Assembly: GCF_901764975.1 (NCBI RefSeq)
Contig: NZ_CABFKH010000015.1
Location: 1 to 44,353, forward strand
DNA length: 44,353 nt
Direction of reading: 5' to 3'
From: Actinobacillus indolicus
GTDB taxonomy: Bacteria; Pseudomonadota; Gammaproteobacteria; Enterobacterales; Pasteurellaceae
Shown piece after piece: positions 15,169 through 24,962 of this stretch. A program made the translations under genes and the position numbers. Positions within the stretch are counted from its first letter, which is position 1. Every line of letters starts with the position of its first letter. The notes beneath the pieces are model-generated. The model was not told where the DNA came from. It saw nothing but the letters and a program-made list of their open reading frames with translations, and did no database searches.

Positions 15169-16464
15169 ATGGCAGCGATGAATATTACTCTTTCAAAAAA
15201 TCCAGCCTCTGAAGTTTGGGGAAAAAAGGCGATTTTATCCGCAAATGATCAAGGTATGACCATTCATCTGGTAAAAGATGAATTAACCACCATTCAACAA
15301 GCGGCTCGCAAAATAAAGAATCAGAACATTTTAAATGTTGCCTTAACGGGCGAAGGCTGGGGATTAGAGCAGTGCTGGGCGTTCCATCAAGGGTTTGTTA
15401 GTGTAAAAAATGCAGGCTCAGTCACCTATCCTACGTTAAATGAACAACAAACCGAATTTGATGCTCGCCTTGCGTGTAGCACCTTTACTCGTGATATTAT
15501 TAACGAACCATCTGACCGCTTAACCCCCGAAGTGTTGGCTCACAAAGCTGCAGAGTTTATTCTACATCAAGCCGATAAATATGTTGGCAAAGGTAAAGTG
15601 TCTTTTGAAATCGTTGCTCGTGAAGCATTAAATGAACGTGGTTATCACGGCATTTGGACGGTGGGTAAAGGTTCTGCTCATTTGCCTGCAATGTTACAAC
15701 TTGACTATAACCCAACAGGCAACCCAGATGCACCAGTGTTAGCCTGTTTAGTTGGTAAAGGCATTACCTTTGACACAGGCGGTTATAGCTTAAAACCAAG
15801 TGACAGTATGTCCACAATGCGTACTGATATGGGCGGTGCAGCTTTAGTCACAGGGGCGTTAGGTTTTGCTATTGCGCGTGGCTTAAAACAACGTGTGAAA
15901 CTCTATCTCTGCTGTGCAGAAAATATGGTAAGTAGCCGAGCATTCAAATTAGGGGATATTATTACTTATCGCAATGGCGTAACCGCAGAAGTGTTAAATA
16001 CCGATGCAGAAGGGCGTTTGGTGCTTGCCGATGGTTTAATTGAAGCAAGCAAACAGAAACCGCAGTTTATTGTCGATTGTGCGACCTTAACAGGTGCAGC
16101 TAAAGTAGCGGTGGGCAACGACTACCATTCAGTGCTATCAATGGACGATCAATTAGTTGCCCGTTTATTTGAGTCCGCCAAAGCCGAAAACGAACCTTTC
16201 TGGCGTTTACCTTTTGAAGAGTTCCACCGTTCTCAAATTTCATCTTCCTTTGCGGATATTGCCAATATCGGCTCTGTTCCTGTTGGCGCGGGAGCAAGTA
16301 CCGCAACGGCATTTTTATCCTATTTTGTGGAAAATTATCAACAAAATTGGTTACACATTGACTGTTCGGCAACTTTCCGTAAAACCGCAAGCGAGTTATG
16401 GGCAGCAGGTGCAACGGGGATTGGGGTGAAAACCTTAGCGAATCTATTAGTTTCAGCGAAATAG
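15169..16464 (+). CDS. pepB: Peptidase B, M17 leucyl-type aminopeptidase
   Basis: Two-metal cytosolic aminopeptidase that removes N-terminal residues from small peptides during peptide recycling. It has 431 residues (E. coli PepB 427). The M17 catalytic domain occupies the C-terminal two-thirds. Metal-binding and catalytic residues are visible: K197 and D202 in [17 protein letters not shown], and D279/E281 in NTDAEGRL at 277-284. Three in-frame ATGs lie close together. The one at 15169 is 6 nt from AAGGA (15158-15162), the one at 15163 touches the ribosome site, and 15178 is possible too. The gene is alone, with its own TATAAT upstream and a terminator downstream. Confidence 0.93.
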   Translation: MAAMNITLSKNPASEVWGKKAILSANDQGMTIHLVKDELTTIQQAARKIKNQNILNVALTGEGWGLEQCWAFHQGFVSVKNAGSVTYPTLNEQQTEFDARLACSTFTRDIINEPSDRLTPEVLAHKAAEFILHQADKYVGKGKVSFEIVAREALNERGYHGIWTVGKGSAHLPAMLQLDYNPTGNPDAPVLACLVGKGITFDTGGYSLKPSDSMSTMRTDMGGAALVTGALGFAIARGLKQRVKLYLCCAENMVSSRAFKLGDIITYRNGVTAEVLNTDAEGRLVLADGLIEASKQKPQFIVDCATLTGAAKVAVGNDYHSVLSMDDQLVARLFESAKAENEPFWRLPFEEFHRSQISSSFADIANIGSVPVGAGASTATAFLSYFVENYQQNWLHIDCSATFRKTASELWAAGATGIGVKTLANLLVSAK

Positions 16465-16471
16465 TTCAAAG

Positions 16472-16500
16472 AAAATGCCCTGAGAATGTCAGGGCATTTT
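16472..16500. terminator. Terminator between pepB and the peroxidase gene
   Basis: Perfect 12-bp stem AAAATGCCCTGA/TCAGGGCATTTT with a GAATG loop. The T and A ends make it usable from both strands of this convergent gap. Confidence 0.85.
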
Positions 16501-16519
16501 GCAAAAAAGAGCAAGGATC

Positions 16520-17683
16520 TTACCGCTTGTTAAGTAAAGGTTCATAACGCTCATCCGTTAAGATCTTCAAAAATGCTTCTAGTGCATCAATCTCGTCATC
16601 TGATAATGGCTTTGCGGTGAGTTCTTGCTTCGCTAAAGTCGGCTCATATTCAGGCTTGTCCCACCCTTGTTGCGTTTCAGGATTCACCGTGCGTTTATCG
16701 TTATTGAAATGATCTAAATAGAGCAATACCGTCCTTAATTCCTTAAATACACCGTTATGCATATAAGGAGCAGTTACAGAGACATTCCTTAACGTCGGCA
16801 CTTTAAATTTGCCTTTTTGCTTTTCATCGCCTTTTACATTCGGATTCTCAAATAACCCCAAATCAACAAAATCTTGAGTATAGCCGTTATGTGCAATTAA
16901 TGCTTTGTTACTTGGCGTGCCAATATTGTAATAACGATAATTTGAAAAGGTTTCTTCAGTATGATCAGCTGTCTGCTGTAATTGATGACAGCTCGCACAG
17001 TTGGCTTTGTCTTTATCAAAAAAGAGTGCTTTGCCTTTGGCTTCAATCTCAGTCAGCTGATATTCACCTTTTAGTGATTTATCATATTTTGAGCTAAAAG
17101 GAGCGAGTAACTTTTTCTCTTTTTGAAATGTCGCGATAGCATCTTCCATTGCCGCATAGACGGAATCAACACTATCCCAAACGGTTTTGCCATAATGTTG
17201 GGTCAATAAATTCGCATACATTGGAATTTGCCATAGCCGTTTGGCGACTGAAAGTTTATCAGGCATCCCCATTTCAAGCGGATCAAGCGGTGGCATTCCA
17301 GCTTGATTTTGCAAATTTGCGGCACGTCCGTCCCAAAATTGTCCGCCCACATACTCTTTAATCGACTCATCGAAATGAAATTCAGGAGAATATTTTGCAT
17401 AAAGCATCGTTGGCGAATTTCGTTTGCCGAACTTACTGAGATCATCACCTTGTGACACCATTCTGTTAGCACTGTTATCTCTGACATCAATAAATGCCGC
17501 ATCAGGATTATGGCAACTTGAACAATTTTGGTTACCGTGAAATGAAAGACTATTGTCGAAAAAGAGAATTTGACCGAGCAGTGCTTTATCAATGCCATTT
17601 GCAGGCATTGTTCGTGGTTCTTTTTCTATCGCATAGCTTAATAGTGGTAAGCAAAGAAAAGATAAAAATACTGTGTTTTTCAT
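16520..17683 (-). CDS. Di-heme cytochrome c peroxidase family protein
   Basis: Periplasmic peroxidase of the CcpA/MauG family that reduces H2O2 with electrons from c-type cytochromes. The 387-residue precursor has a clear Sec signal (MKNTVFLSFLCLPLLSYA, cleavage near 18) and two heme-attachment motifs, CSSCH at 54-58 and CASCH at 229-233. Family blocks GGQFWDGRA, PPLDPLEMGM, KVPTLRNVSVTAPYMHNG and LRTVLLYL are present. An in-frame GTG at 17707 would add eight residues lying in the rho terminator stem, so the ATG at 17683 is preferred although its Shine-Dalgarno is poor. It lies 44 bp after rho. There are two hemes, unlike the tri-heme YhjA type. Regulation by oxygen or peroxide is likely, but no site is visible. 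Confidence 0.92.
   Translation of the reverse strand: MKNTVFLSFLCLPLLSYAIEKEPRTMPANGIDKALLGQILFFDNSLSFHGNQNCSSCHNPDAAFIDVRDNSANRMVSQGDDLSKFGKRNSPTMLYAKYSPEFHFDESIKEYVGGQFWDGRAANLQNQAGMPPLDPLEMGMPDKLSVAKRLWQIPMYANLLTQHYGKTVWDSVDSVYAAMEDAIATFQKEKKLLAPFSSKYDKSLKGEYQLTEIEAKGKALFFDKDKANCASCHQLQQTADHTEETFSNYRYYNIGTPSNKALIAHNGYTQDFVDLGLFENPNVKGDEKQKGKFKVPTLRNVSVTAPYMHNGVFKELRTVLLYLDHFNNDKRTVNPETQQGWDKPEYEPTLAKQELTAKPLSDDEIDALEAFLKILTDERYEPLLNKR
16522..16530 (-). repeat. DNA uptake signal sequence in the 3-prime end of the peroxidase gene
   Basis: Exact ACCGCTTGT encoding part of the last codons (LLNKR). It is unusual in sitting right at the coding terminus. Confidence 0.85.
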
Positions 17684-17699
17684 AGGGTTATTAATGACA

Positions 17700-17722
17700 A
17701 ACGGCACTTTAAGTGCCGTTTC
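17700..17722 (-). terminator. Hairpin after rho
   Basis: AAACGGCAC/GTGCCGTTT with a 5-nt loop, just after the rho stop. On the minus strand it is followed only by GTCATT, so as an intrinsic terminator it is weak and read-through into the peroxidase gene is possible. Confidence 0.6.
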
Positions 17723-17727
17723 TATGA

Positions 17728-18990
17728 TTAAGATCTTTTCATAATCTCAAAAAATTCATCGTTAGTTTTTGCGACCATCAATTTATCAATGAGGAATTCC
17801 ATTGCTTCCACTTCACCCATTGGGTTAAGGATTTTGCGTAAAATCCACATTTTTTGCAATTCATCTGGGCTTGTGAGTAGATCTTCTTTACGCGTGCCTG
17901 AACGGTTAAAGTCAATCGCTGGGAATACACGGCGTTCTGCAATTTTGCGAGAAAGATGTAATTCCATATTACCTGTTCCTTTGAACTCTTCAAAGATAAC
18001 TTCGTCCATTTTTGAACCTGTATCCACAAGTGCCGTTGCAATAATGGTTAAGCTACCGCCTTCTTCTACGTTACGAGCAGCACCGAAGAAACGTTTTGGA
18101 CGGTGTAAGGCGTTAGCATCGACACCGCCAGAAAGAATTTTACCAGACGCTGGGGTCACTGTGTTGTAAGCACGGGCTAAACGTGTGATAGAGTCTAATA
18201 AAATAACGACATCTTTTTTATGTTCGACTAAACGTTTTGCTTTTTCAATTACCATTTCAGCAACTTGAACGTGGCGAGTTGCAGGTTCATCAAAGGTTGA
18301 AGCGATCACTTCGCCTTTCACCGAACGTTGCATTTCAGTTACTTCTTCCGGACGTTCATCAATTAACAAAACGATTAATTCACACTCAGGATAGTTGTGC
18401 GTAATGCTTTGAGCAATGTTTTGAAGTAAAACGGTTTTACCTGCTTTTGGCGGTGCTACGATCAAACCACGCTGACCTTTACCGATTGGTGAAGCTAAAT
18501 CTAAGATACGAGCAGTTAAATCTTCTTTTGAACCATTACCACGCTCCATACGCAAACGTGAGTTAGCGTGAAGTGGCGTTAAGTTTTCAAAGAGAATTTT
18601 GCTACGAGAAACTTCAGGTTTGTCATCATTGACTAAATCGACTTTTAGCAATGCAAAGTAACGCTCGCCTTCTTTCGGTGGGCGGATTTTACCTTCGATT
18701 TTGTCACCAGTTTGAAGATTGAAACGACGGATTTGACTAGGGGAAACGTAGATATCATCAGGACCAGCAAGGTAAGAACTGTCGGCAGAACGGAGGAAAC
18801 CAAAGCCATCAGGTAAGATTTCTAACACGCCTTGACCGAAAATGTCTTCACCACTTTTTGCGTGTTGTTTCAAAATGGCGAAAATAATATCTTGTTTACG
18901 TAAGCGAGCTAAGTTTTCTAGCCCCATTTGTTCTTCACCGATACGGACAAGTTCCGATACGGGTGTATTTTTTAACTCTGTAAGATGCAT
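17728..18990 (-). CDS. rho: Transcription termination factor Rho
   Basis: Hexameric RNA-dependent ATPase that ends transcription at rho-dependent sites. It has 420 residues (E. coli 419). The N-terminal domain and cold-shock-like RNA-binding fold (about 1-120) include GFGFLRS and the [12 protein letters not shown] block. The ATPase has Walker [13 protein letters not shown] at 175-186, Walker [17 protein letters not shown], the Q-loop region with [12 protein letters not shown], and the R-loop. The conserved LRKILNPMG sits near the end. The start ATG at 18990 has a poor Shine-Dalgarno. It is divergent from hslR with 175 bp between. E. coli rho is attenuated in its leader; nothing comparable is obvious here. 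Confidence 0.97.
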   Translation of the reverse strand: MHLTELKNTPVSELVRIGEEQMGLENLARLRKQDIIFAILKQHAKSGEDIFGQGVLEILPDGFGFLRSADSSYLAGPDDIYVSPSQIRRFNLQTGDKIEGKIRPPKEGERYFALLKVDLVNDDKPEVSRSKILFENLTPLHANSRLRMERGNGSKEDLTARILDLASPIGKGQRGLIVAPPKAGKTVLLQNIAQSITHNYPECELIVLLIDERPEEVTEMQRSVKGEVIASTFDEPATRHVQVAEMVIEKAKRLVEHKKDVVILLDSITRLARAYNTVTPASGKILSGGVDANALHRPKRFFGAARNVEEGGSLTIIATALVDTGSKMDEVIFEEFKGTGNMELHLSRKIAERRVFPAIDFNRSGTRKEDLLTSPDELQKMWILRKILNPMGEVEAMEFLIDKLMVAKTNDEFFEIMKRS

Positions 18991-19113
18991 AGGAATAATT
19001 ATTTTTTATTAAAAGATTGGATTAAAACAGGTTAATTCAGATTTGTTTATATGAATTGAGGTGGCGAAGAATACAGCGAAATCGGGGATTTTGCAAATTT
19101 TTTCTGCAATCTG

Positions 19114-19122
19114 ACCGCTTGT
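19114..19122 (-). repeat. DNA uptake signal sequence between rho and hslR
   Basis: Exact ACCGCTTGT preceded by TTTTGCAAATTTTTT, the full extended motif in reverse orientation. Confidence 0.9.
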
Positions 19123-19165
19123 TTACATGAAAAAGGGTAAAATATCACAAAACGATGGGGGAAAT

Positions 19166-19567
19166 ATGGCAGAAAATCATGATGACGTACGTTTAGATAA
19201 ATGGCTATGGGCAGCACGCTTTTACAAAACTCGTTCAATTGCAAAGGCGATGATTGAAGGTGGTAAAGTCCATTACAATGGGCAACGAGCTAAAACCAGT
19301 AAAATTGTCGAAGTCGGAGCAACAATTAAATTACGCCAAGGCAACGATGAAAAAGAAATTGTTGTCACTGCGTTGAGCGATCAACGTCGTGGTGCGCCTG
19401 AAGCACAACTGCTTTATCAAGAAACGGAAAAAAGTATTCAAGAACGAGAAAAAATCTCCTTTGCCCGTAAAGCAAATGCGTTGTCAATGCCACACCCCGA
19501 TCGTCGCCCAAATAAAAAAGAACGACGGGATCTGATTAAATTCAAATACCAAGAAAGTGATTTGTAA
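19166..19567 (+). CDS. hslR: Heat shock protein 15, ribosome-associated RNA-binding protein HslR
   Basis: S4-domain protein that binds stalled 50S subunits carrying peptidyl-tRNA and helps recycle them. Using the ATG at 19166 the product is 133 residues, the same as E. coli HslR; an upstream ATG at 19127 would add 13 residues. A GGGGGA run stands just before the chosen start. The S4 RNA-binding motif is near the N-terminus (VRLDKWLWAARFYKTRSIAKAM, GGKVHYNGQRAK), and the tail is basic (RPNKKERRDLIKFK). It forms a probable heat-shock pair with hslO downstream, as in E. coli, although a hairpin lies between them. Confidence 0.93.
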   Translation: MAENHDDVRLDKWLWAARFYKTRSIAKAMIEGGKVHYNGQRAKTSKIVEVGATIKLRQGNDEKEIVVTALSDQRRGAPEAQLLYQETEKSIQEREKISFARKANALSMPHPDRRPNKKERRDLIKFKYQESDL

Positions 19568-19600
19568 TTTGATAAATCATCCCCATATAACGTGACAACT

Positions 19601-19624
19601 GCGGTGAACCTCTTCACCGCTTTT
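19601..19624 (+). terminator. Hairpin between hslR and hslO
   Basis: GCGGTGAA/TTCACCGC with a CCTC loop and TTTT directly after. It may reduce rather than abolish read-through into hslO. Confidence 0.75.
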
Positions 19625-19644
19625 ATATTTCACAAGGATTTTTA

Positions 19645-20514
19645 ATGACAACTTATACACAAGATAACGATAAACTTTATCGCTTTTTATTTCAAAACCG
19701 TGCAGTGCGTGGCGAATGGGTTCGCTTAAACGACACCTTTACGGAAACCTTAAATACCCACCACTATTCATCAGCAGTACAAAATTTGCTAGGTGAAATG
19801 TTGGTAGCAACCAGTTTATTAACGGCGACACTCAAATTTGAAGGGACAATTACGGTTCAAATTCAAGGTGACGGAGCGTTAAAATTAGCGGTGGTAAACG
19901 GCAATCATCAACAACAATTTCGTGCTTTAGCTCGTGTTGAAGGTGATATTGCAGACAATGCAACACTCTCAGAAATGATTGGTAATGGCGTACTGGTTAT
20001 TTCTATCATTCCAGACAACGGGGAACGTTATCAAGGGGTTATAGCCTTAGATAAACCTACTGTTAGTGAGTGTTTAGAAGACTATTTTGCTCGCTCAGAA
20101 CAGCTCGCCACACAGCTTGTAATCCGTGTGGGTGAATATCAAGGCAAAGCCGTTGCTGGAGGAACATTATTACAGATCGTGCCAGATGGCACTGGTTCAC
20201 CAGACGACTTTGAGCATTTGGCGACATTAACTTCGACGATCAAAGATGAAGAGCTATTTGGTTTAACGGCAGAAGAGCTGCTCTATCGTTTATTCCACGA
20301 AGAAACAGTGGAAGTTTATCAACCGCAGTCCACAGAATTTAAATGTGGTTGTTCAAGAGAGCGTTCGGGGGCGGCAATTTTGTTACTGCCTGAAGAAGAC
20401 ATTGCAGAGATGTTAGCCGAAAAACAGGGGGTAATTGATATGCAGTGTGAATGTTGTGGCACGCAATATTTCTTCGACCAAAAAGCGATTGATGAATTAA
20501 AAGCGGATAGTTAA
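19645..20514 (+). CDS. hslO: Redox-regulated chaperone Hsp33
   Basis: Holdase chaperone switched on by oxidation of a C-terminal zinc centre, which protects unfolded proteins during peroxide or hypochlorite stress. It has 289 residues (E. coli about 292). Zinc ligands are C234 and C236 (KCGCS) and C268 and C271 (CECC); C270 is an extra cysteine within the second pair. The N-terminal domain contains GEMLVATSLL and VQIQGDGALKLAVV, typical of Hsp33. AAGGA precedes the ATG. An uptake-sequence hairpin starts 8 bp after the stop. Confidence 0.96.
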   Translation: MTTYTQDNDKLYRFLFQNRAVRGEWVRLNDTFTETLNTHHYSSAVQNLLGEMLVATSLLTATLKFEGTITVQIQGDGALKLAVVNGNHQQQFRALARVEGDIADNATLSEMIGNGVLVISIIPDNGERYQGVIALDKPTVSECLEDYFARSEQLATQLVIRVGEYQGKAVAGGTLLQIVPDGTGSPDDFEHLATLTSTIKDEELFGLTAEELLYRLFHEETVEVYQPQSTEFKCGCSRERSGAAILLLPEEDIAEMLAEKQGVIDMQCECCGTQYFFDQKAIDELKADS

Positions 20515-20522
20515 TTTGAAGC

Positions 20523-20568
20523 ACAAGCGGTAAGATATGTAAAACATTTTGCAAATCCTACCGCTTGT
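20523..20568. repeat. Inverted pair of uptake signal sequences between hslO and dnaQ
   Basis: ACAAGCGGT at 20523-20531 and ACCGCTTGT at 20560-20568; the stem reaches about 14 bp with one mismatch and the loop carries the TTTTGCAAA tail. It ends 16 bp before the dnaQ start. Confidence 0.85.
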
Positions 20569-20584
20569 AACTTAGGAAAATACA

Positions 20585-21355
20585 ATGAGCGAACAACAAA
20601 TATTACGCCAAGTTGTACTCGATACTGAAACTACGGGAATGAATTTCAATGGTGCTCCACATATTGGGCATAACATCATTGAAATTGGTGCAGTCGAAGT
20701 GATTAACCGCCGTTTAACTGGGCGGACTTTTCACGTTTATATCAAACCGCCAAGAGAAGTCGAGGCAGAGGCAATGCAAGTTCACGGTATTACCAACGAA
20801 ATGTTGGCAGATAAGCCTGCATTTGCTGAAATTGCCGATGAGTTTATTGAATTTATCAAAGGGGCAGAGCTGATTATCCATAATGCCCCCTTCGACGTAG
20901 GATTTATTGACCACGAGTTTTCCTTCTTGCCAAATCCTCCTGAAAAAGTGGCACAGATGTGTACCGTCACGGACAGCTTGCAACTTGCTCGTAAGATGTA
21001 TCCAGGGAAACGTAACAATTTAGATGCGTTATGTGACCGCTTGGGGATTGATAACAGTAAACGTGTCCTGCACGGTGCGTTACTGGATGCGGAGATCTTG
21101 GCTGATGTGTTCCTGATGATGACAGGCGGTCAAATTGCCCTTATTGGCGAAGATGAACACGAGCAAGCAAAAACATCTTCGACAGAGCAAGTTTACCAGC
21201 CGTTAAATATCGACACCTCTAATTTGATTGTATTAGCCCCTGATGAAGAAGAATTAGCAGAACATCTTAAATATCTTGAGTTGATAAATAAAAAATCAAA
21301 AGGAAATTGCCTTTGGACGAGAGAATTGACGACAGAAAACACGACAGTCAATTAA
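20585..21355 (+). CDS. dnaQ: DNA polymerase III epsilon subunit, 3-prime to 5-prime proofreading exonuclease
   Basis: Proofreading subunit of the replicative polymerase, bound between alpha and theta. It has 256 residues (E. coli 243). The DEDDh exonuclease motifs are complete: D13 and E15 in VLDTETTG, D104 in HNAPFDVGF, and H163 and D168 in LHGALLDAEIL. The C-terminal part (about 190-256) contains the alpha-binding segment. The ATG at 20585 follows TAGGAAAA. A tRNA-Asp gene follows, the same neighbour as in E. coli (dnaQ-aspV). Confidence 0.96.
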   Translation: MSEQQILRQVVLDTETTGMNFNGAPHIGHNIIEIGAVEVINRRLTGRTFHVYIKPPREVEAEAMQVHGITNEMLADKPAFAEIADEFIEFIKGAELIIHNAPFDVGFIDHEFSFLPNPPEKVAQMCTVTDSLQLARKMYPGKRNNLDALCDRLGIDNSKRVLHGALLDAEILADVFLMMTGGQIALIGEDEHEQAKTSSTEQVYQPLNIDTSNLIVLAPDEEELAEHLKYLELINKKSKGNCLWTRELTTENTTVN

Positions 21356-21411
21356 AAAGAGATCATTTTGTATAGTAAAAAACCAATCAATAAATTTTTT
21401 CAAAAAAGTGT

Positions 21412-21440
21412 TTGACGGTAGAGAACTAAATCATTAATAT
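21412..21440 (+). promoter_or_regulatory. Promoter of tRNA-Asp
   Basis: TTGACG (21412-21417), a 17-bp spacer, TAATAT (21435-21440), then a GC-rich discriminator ACGCCTCG, the type associated with stringent control of stable RNA genes. An A/T-rich upstream region precedes it. Confidence 0.8.
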
Positions 21441-21456
21441 ACGCCTCGTTCGCTGC

Positions 21457-21533
21457 GGAGTGGTAGTTCAGCTGGTTAGAATACCTGCCTGTCACGCAGG
21501 GGGTCGCGGGTTCGAGTCCCGTCCATTCCGCCA
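21457..21533 (+). tRNA. tRNA-Asp (anticodon GTC)
   Basis: A 77-nt cloverleaf with encoded CCA. The acceptor stem GGAGTGG pairs with CCATTCC, the anticodon loop CTGTCAC carries GTC at 21491-21493, and the T-arm GGGTTCGAGTCCC is intact. It differs from E. coli tRNA-Asp at only a few bases by recall, including a compensated pair in the acceptor stem. Confidence 0.98.
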
Positions 21534-21544
21534 ACAGATTTAAG

Positions 21545-21578
21545 AAACCGATTTCATTTTTGAAATCGGTTTTTTCGT
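21545..21578 (+). terminator. Terminator of tRNA-Asp
   Basis: AAACCGATTTCA/TGAAATCGGTTT, perfect 12-bp stem, TTTT loop, then TTTCGTTTTT. It lies 11 nt after the CCA end. Confidence 0.92.
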
Positions 21579-21605
21579 TTTTGTATATACTTGCACAGTA
21601 AACAT

Positions 21606-21634
21606 AAAAAATGGAAGGTCGCCCTTCCATTTTT
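21606..21634 (-). terminator. Terminator of the carA-VOC-carB operon
   Basis: AAAAATGGAAGG/CCTTCCATTTTT (12 bp, TCGC loop). On the minus strand the stem is followed by a T run, starting 6 bp beyond the carB stop. Confidence 0.9.
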
Positions 21635-21639
21635 CTATT

Positions 21640-24600
21640 CTAGTTTTGATGCAACTCTTGCACCGAATACACATCAAATTCATTGATATGTTTCACTGCC
21701 TCAGAAATCGCATCGGCTCCTGCAATCGTGGTATAGACAGGCACACGTTGTTGCAGAGCGGTACGGCGGATTGAGTGGCTGTCGGCAATCACTTCTGGTT
21801 CACCATTTACGGTGTTGATGACCATCGCAATTTCGCCGTTTTTAATCGCATCTACGATATGCGGCCTGCCTTCACGCACTTTATTGACGATTTGAGCTGC
21901 CACGCCGTTTTCACGCAAGAATTTCGCTGTACCGAGTGTTGCACATAAGCCATAACCTTGCTCTTGTAAACGTTTTGCAACATCTAATAAGCGTGGTTTG
22001 TCGTTATTGTCCACCGATAAGAACACTTTTCCTGTTCTTGGAATACGTTCACCAGCGCCTAATTGTGCTTTGAAGAAGGCTTCAGCAAAGGTTTCGCCCA
22101 CGCCCATTACTTCCCCTGTCGAACGCATTTCAGGGCCTAAAATTGTATCTACACCTGGGAATTTGATGAATGGGAATACCGCTTCTTTAACAAAGTATTT
22201 TTGTGGGATTACTTCTTCCAGAGCATTGAGTTCTGCAAGGCTTTCCCCTGCCATTACTCGTGCAGCGATTTTAGCTAACGGTTGACCTGTCGCTTTACTC
22301 ACAAACGGCACGGTACGGCTGGCACGAGGGTTTACTTCAAGAACATATACCACATCATTTTGTACCGCAAACTGTACATTCATTAAGCCTTTAACCCCAA
22401 GGGCAAACGCCATTTCTTTAGTCTGTCTGCGAATTTCATCGAGGATCTCACCGCTTAACGAGTAAGCAGGTAGAGAACACGCCGAGTCGCCACTGTGGAT
22501 ACCTGCTTGTTCAACGTGTTGCATAATACCGCCGATCACCACGTTTTCACCGTCACAGATACAGTCCACATCGACTTCAATCGCATTATTTAAGAAGTGG
22601 TCGAGCAAGATCGGGCTGTCGTTAGACACAGACACCGCTTCACGCATATATTTGTTCAATTCTTCATCGTTATAGACGATTTGCATTGCACGTCCGCCAA
22701 GTACATAAGATGGGCGAACTACCAACGGATAACCTACTTCATTTGCCAACGCCACTGCTTCTTGTGCATTGCGAGCTGTGCGGTTAGCAGGTTGTTTTAG
22801 GTTCAAATCGTGCAGAATTTTTTGGAAACGTTCACGGTCTTCCGCCGCATCAATGCTGTCTGCTGACGTGCCGATAATGTTTACACCATTCTCGTGTAAA
22901 GCATTCGCTAGTTTTAACGGCGTTTGGCCGCCATAGTGAACAATCACGCCCCACGGCTGTTCTACACGCACCACTTCTAACACATCTTCCAGCGTTAATG
23001 GCTCGAAATACAAGCGGTCAGAGGTATCAAAATCTGTTGAAACCGTTTCAGGGTTGCAGTTCACCATAATGGTTTCATAGCCAGCTTCACGCAAGGCAAG
23101 AGATGCGTGAACACAGCAGTAATCGAACTCAATTCCTTGTCCGATACGGTTCGGGCCACCACCTAAAATCATCACTTTTTTACGATCAGATGGGTTCGCT
23201 TCGCACTCTTCTTCGTAAGTAGAATAGAGATAAGCTGTATCAGAAGCAAACTCTGCCGCACAGGTATCGACACGTTTGTAAACCGGCAGAATGCCAAGGG
23301 TATGGCGATAATCACGCACCGCTTTTTCGCTAACTTTAGTGAGCTGGGCGATACGTTTATCCGAGAAACCTTTGCGTTTTAAACGACGTAATTCTTCACG
23401 ATCCAAATCGCTTAACTGTTTTTTCTCAAGGGCAAGCTCTTCTTGCACCAAATCTTGAATTTGAATTAAGAACCACGGATCGATTTTGGAATAGTGATGA
23501 ACTTCGTCCAAGCTAAAGCCTGCACCAAAAGCATCAGCAACATAAAGAATACGGTTCGGGCCTGGGTTTGCCAGTTCACGACGGATTTTCTCAGGCTCTT
23601 CCGATAGCAAGTTAAAGCCACAAATCCCCGTTTCTAAGCCACGCAACGCTTTCTGCAAGCTTTCTTGGAAAGTTCTTCCCATCGCCATCACTTCACCCAC
23701 AGACTTCATTTGGGTGGTTAAACGGTCGTCTGCATTCGCAAACTTTTCAAAGGCGAAACGTGGAATTTTGGTTACGACATAGTCAAGGGTTGGTTCAAAA
23801 GACGCTGGAATTAAACCGCCCGTAATATCGTTACGCAGTTCATTTAAGGTATAACCCACCGCTAATTTCGCCGCCACTTTCGCAATCGGGAAGCCGGTCG
23901 CTTTAGACGCAAGGGCAGAAGAACGGCTTACACGAGGATTCATTTCAATCACGATCATCTCACCGTTTTCAGGGTTGATCGCAAATTGTACGTTTGAACC
24001 GCCTGTATCCACGCCGATTTCACGCAACACCGCCAAAGAAGCGTTACGCATAATTTGATATTCTTTATCGGTTAAGGTTTGTGCAGGTGCAACGGTAATA
24101 CTGTCGCCCGTATGCACGCCCATCGGGTCGAAGTTCTCAATTGAACAAACGATAATGCAGTTGTCTGCCTTATCACGCACCACTTCCATTTCATACTCTT
24201 TCCAACCAAGTACAGACTGTTCAATCAATAACTCGTGGGTTGGCGACGCTTCAAATCCCCGTTCGCAAATTGCTAAAAATTCATCACGGTTATAAGCGAT
24301 ACCTCCACCTGAACCGCCCATTGTGAATGATGGACGAATTAACGTTGGGAAACCGACCTCTTCCTGTGCTTTCAAGGCTTCTTCAAGGGTGTGAGCAATA
24401 AAAGATTTCGGGCAAGACAAACCGATTTTTTCCATCGCCTGTTTGAAACGACCACGGTCTTCCGCCTTATCAATCGCATCTTCACTCGCCCCGATCAGCT
24501 CAACATTGAACTGTTTTAACACCCCGTTACGAGATAAATCTAAGGCACAGTTTAATGCTGTTTGACCGCCCATTGTTGGCAAAATCGCATCTGGACGCTC

Positions 24601-24840
24601 TTTTTCGATGATTTTCGCCACTGTTCGCCACTCAATCGGCTCAATATAGGTCACGTCCGCCATATTTGGATCGGTCATAATGGTCGCTGGGTTTGAGTTC
24701 ACCAGCACCACTTTATACCCTTCTTCACGCAACGCCTTACACGCCTGTGCCCCTGAGTAGTCAAATTCACACGCCTGCCCAATCACAATCGGACCAGCAC
24801 CAATAATTAAAATCGTGTTTATATCTGTACGTTTTGGCAT
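21640..24840 (-). CDS. carB: Carbamoyl-phosphate synthase large subunit
   Basis: Makes carbamoyl phosphate for arginine and pyrimidine synthesis from bicarbonate, ATP and ammonia tunnelled from CarA. It has 1066 residues (E. coli 1073), consisting of two homologous ATP-grasp halves (about 1-400 and 550-930), an oligomerisation region between, and a C-terminal allosteric domain (about 935-1066). Key stretches include [54 protein letters not shown] and, in the second half, [20 protein letters not shown] and [18 protein letters not shown]. The carB start is separated from the upstream VOC gene by 122 bp containing a palindromic repeat and an uptake sequence, so carA and carB are not directly adjacent as in E. 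coli. Confidence 0.98.
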   Translation of the reverse strand: MPKRTDINTILIIGAGPIVIGQACEFDYSGAQACKALREEGYKVVLVNSNPATIMTDPNMADVTYIEPIEWRTVAKIIEKERPDAILPTMGGQTALNCALDLSRNGVLKQFNVELIGASEDAIDKAEDRGRFKQAMEKIGLSCPKSFIAHTLEEALKAQEEVGFPTLIRPSFTMGGSGGGIAYNRDEFLAICERGFEASPTHELLIEQSVLGWKEYEMEVVRDKADNCIIVCSIENFDPMGVHTGDSITVAPAQTLTDKEYQIMRNASLAVLREIGVDTGGSNVQFAINPENGEMIVIEMNPRVSRSSALASKATGFPIAKVAAKLAVGYTLNELRNDITGGLIPASFEPTLDYVVTKIPRFAFEKFANADDRLTTQMKSVGEVMAMGRTFQESLQKALRGLETGICGFNLLSEEPEKIRRELANPGPNRILYVADAFGAGFSLDEVHHYSKIDPWFLIQIQDLVQEELALEKKQLSDLDREELRRLKRKGFSDKRIAQLTKVSEKAVRDYRHTLGILPVYKRVDTCAAEFASDTAYLYSTYEEECEANPSDRKKVMILGGGPNRIGQGIEFDYCCVHASLALREAGYETIMVNCNPETVSTDFDTSDRLYFEPLTLEDVLEVVRVEQPWGVIVHYGGQTPLKLANALHENGVNIIGTSADSIDAAEDRERFQKILHDLNLKQPANRTARNAQEAVALANEVGYPLVVRPSYVLGGRAMQIVYNDEELNKYMREAVSVSNDSPILLDHFLNNAIEVDVDCICDGENVVIGGIMQHVEQAGIHSGDSACSLPAYSLSGEILDEIRRQTKEMAFALGVKGLMNVQFAVQNDVVYVLEVNPRASRTVPFVSKATGQPLAKIAARVMAGESLAELNALEEVIPQKYFVKEAVFPFIKFPGVDTILGPEMRSTGEVMGVGETFAEAFFKAQLGAGERIPRTGKVFLSVDNNDKPRLLDVAKRLQEQGYGLCATLGTAKFLRENGVAAQIVNKVREGRPHIVDAIKNGEIAMVINTVNGEPEVIADSHSIRRTALQQRVPVYTTIAGADAISEAVKHINEFDVYSVQELHQN
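23010..23018 (+). repeat. DNA uptake signal sequence inside carB
   Basis: Exact ACAAGCGGT, antisense to carB, at codons reading DRLY. Confidence 0.85.
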
Positions 24841-24866
24841 AGTTTTTTCTCTGTTGTTTCAATTTG

Positions 24867-24898
24867 TGTAGGGGCGGACCGATGTGTCCTCCCCTACA
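24867..24898. repeat. Palindromic intergenic repeat, TGTAGGGG type
   Basis: TGTAGGGGCGGA and TCCTCCCCTACA pair at 11 of 12 positions around an 8-nt loop. A related palindrome occurs at 40581-40604. It lies between the VOC gene and carB. Confidence 0.65.
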
Positions 24899-24912
24899 TA
24901 CGTCTATTTTTT

Positions 24913-24921
24913 ACAAGCGGT
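24913..24921 (+). repeat. DNA uptake signal sequence between VOC gene and carB
   Basis: Exact ACAAGCGGT followed by CACTTTTCACAAAATTTTGC, a full-length extended motif. Confidence 0.9.
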
Positions 24922-24962
24922 CACTTTTCACAAAATTTTGCAAATATCTTAAAGTCCGTTTA

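Noticed and set aside
16100-16414. 104-residue open frame antisense to pepB
   Set aside because: It is a shadow of the M17 catalytic domain with no family features.
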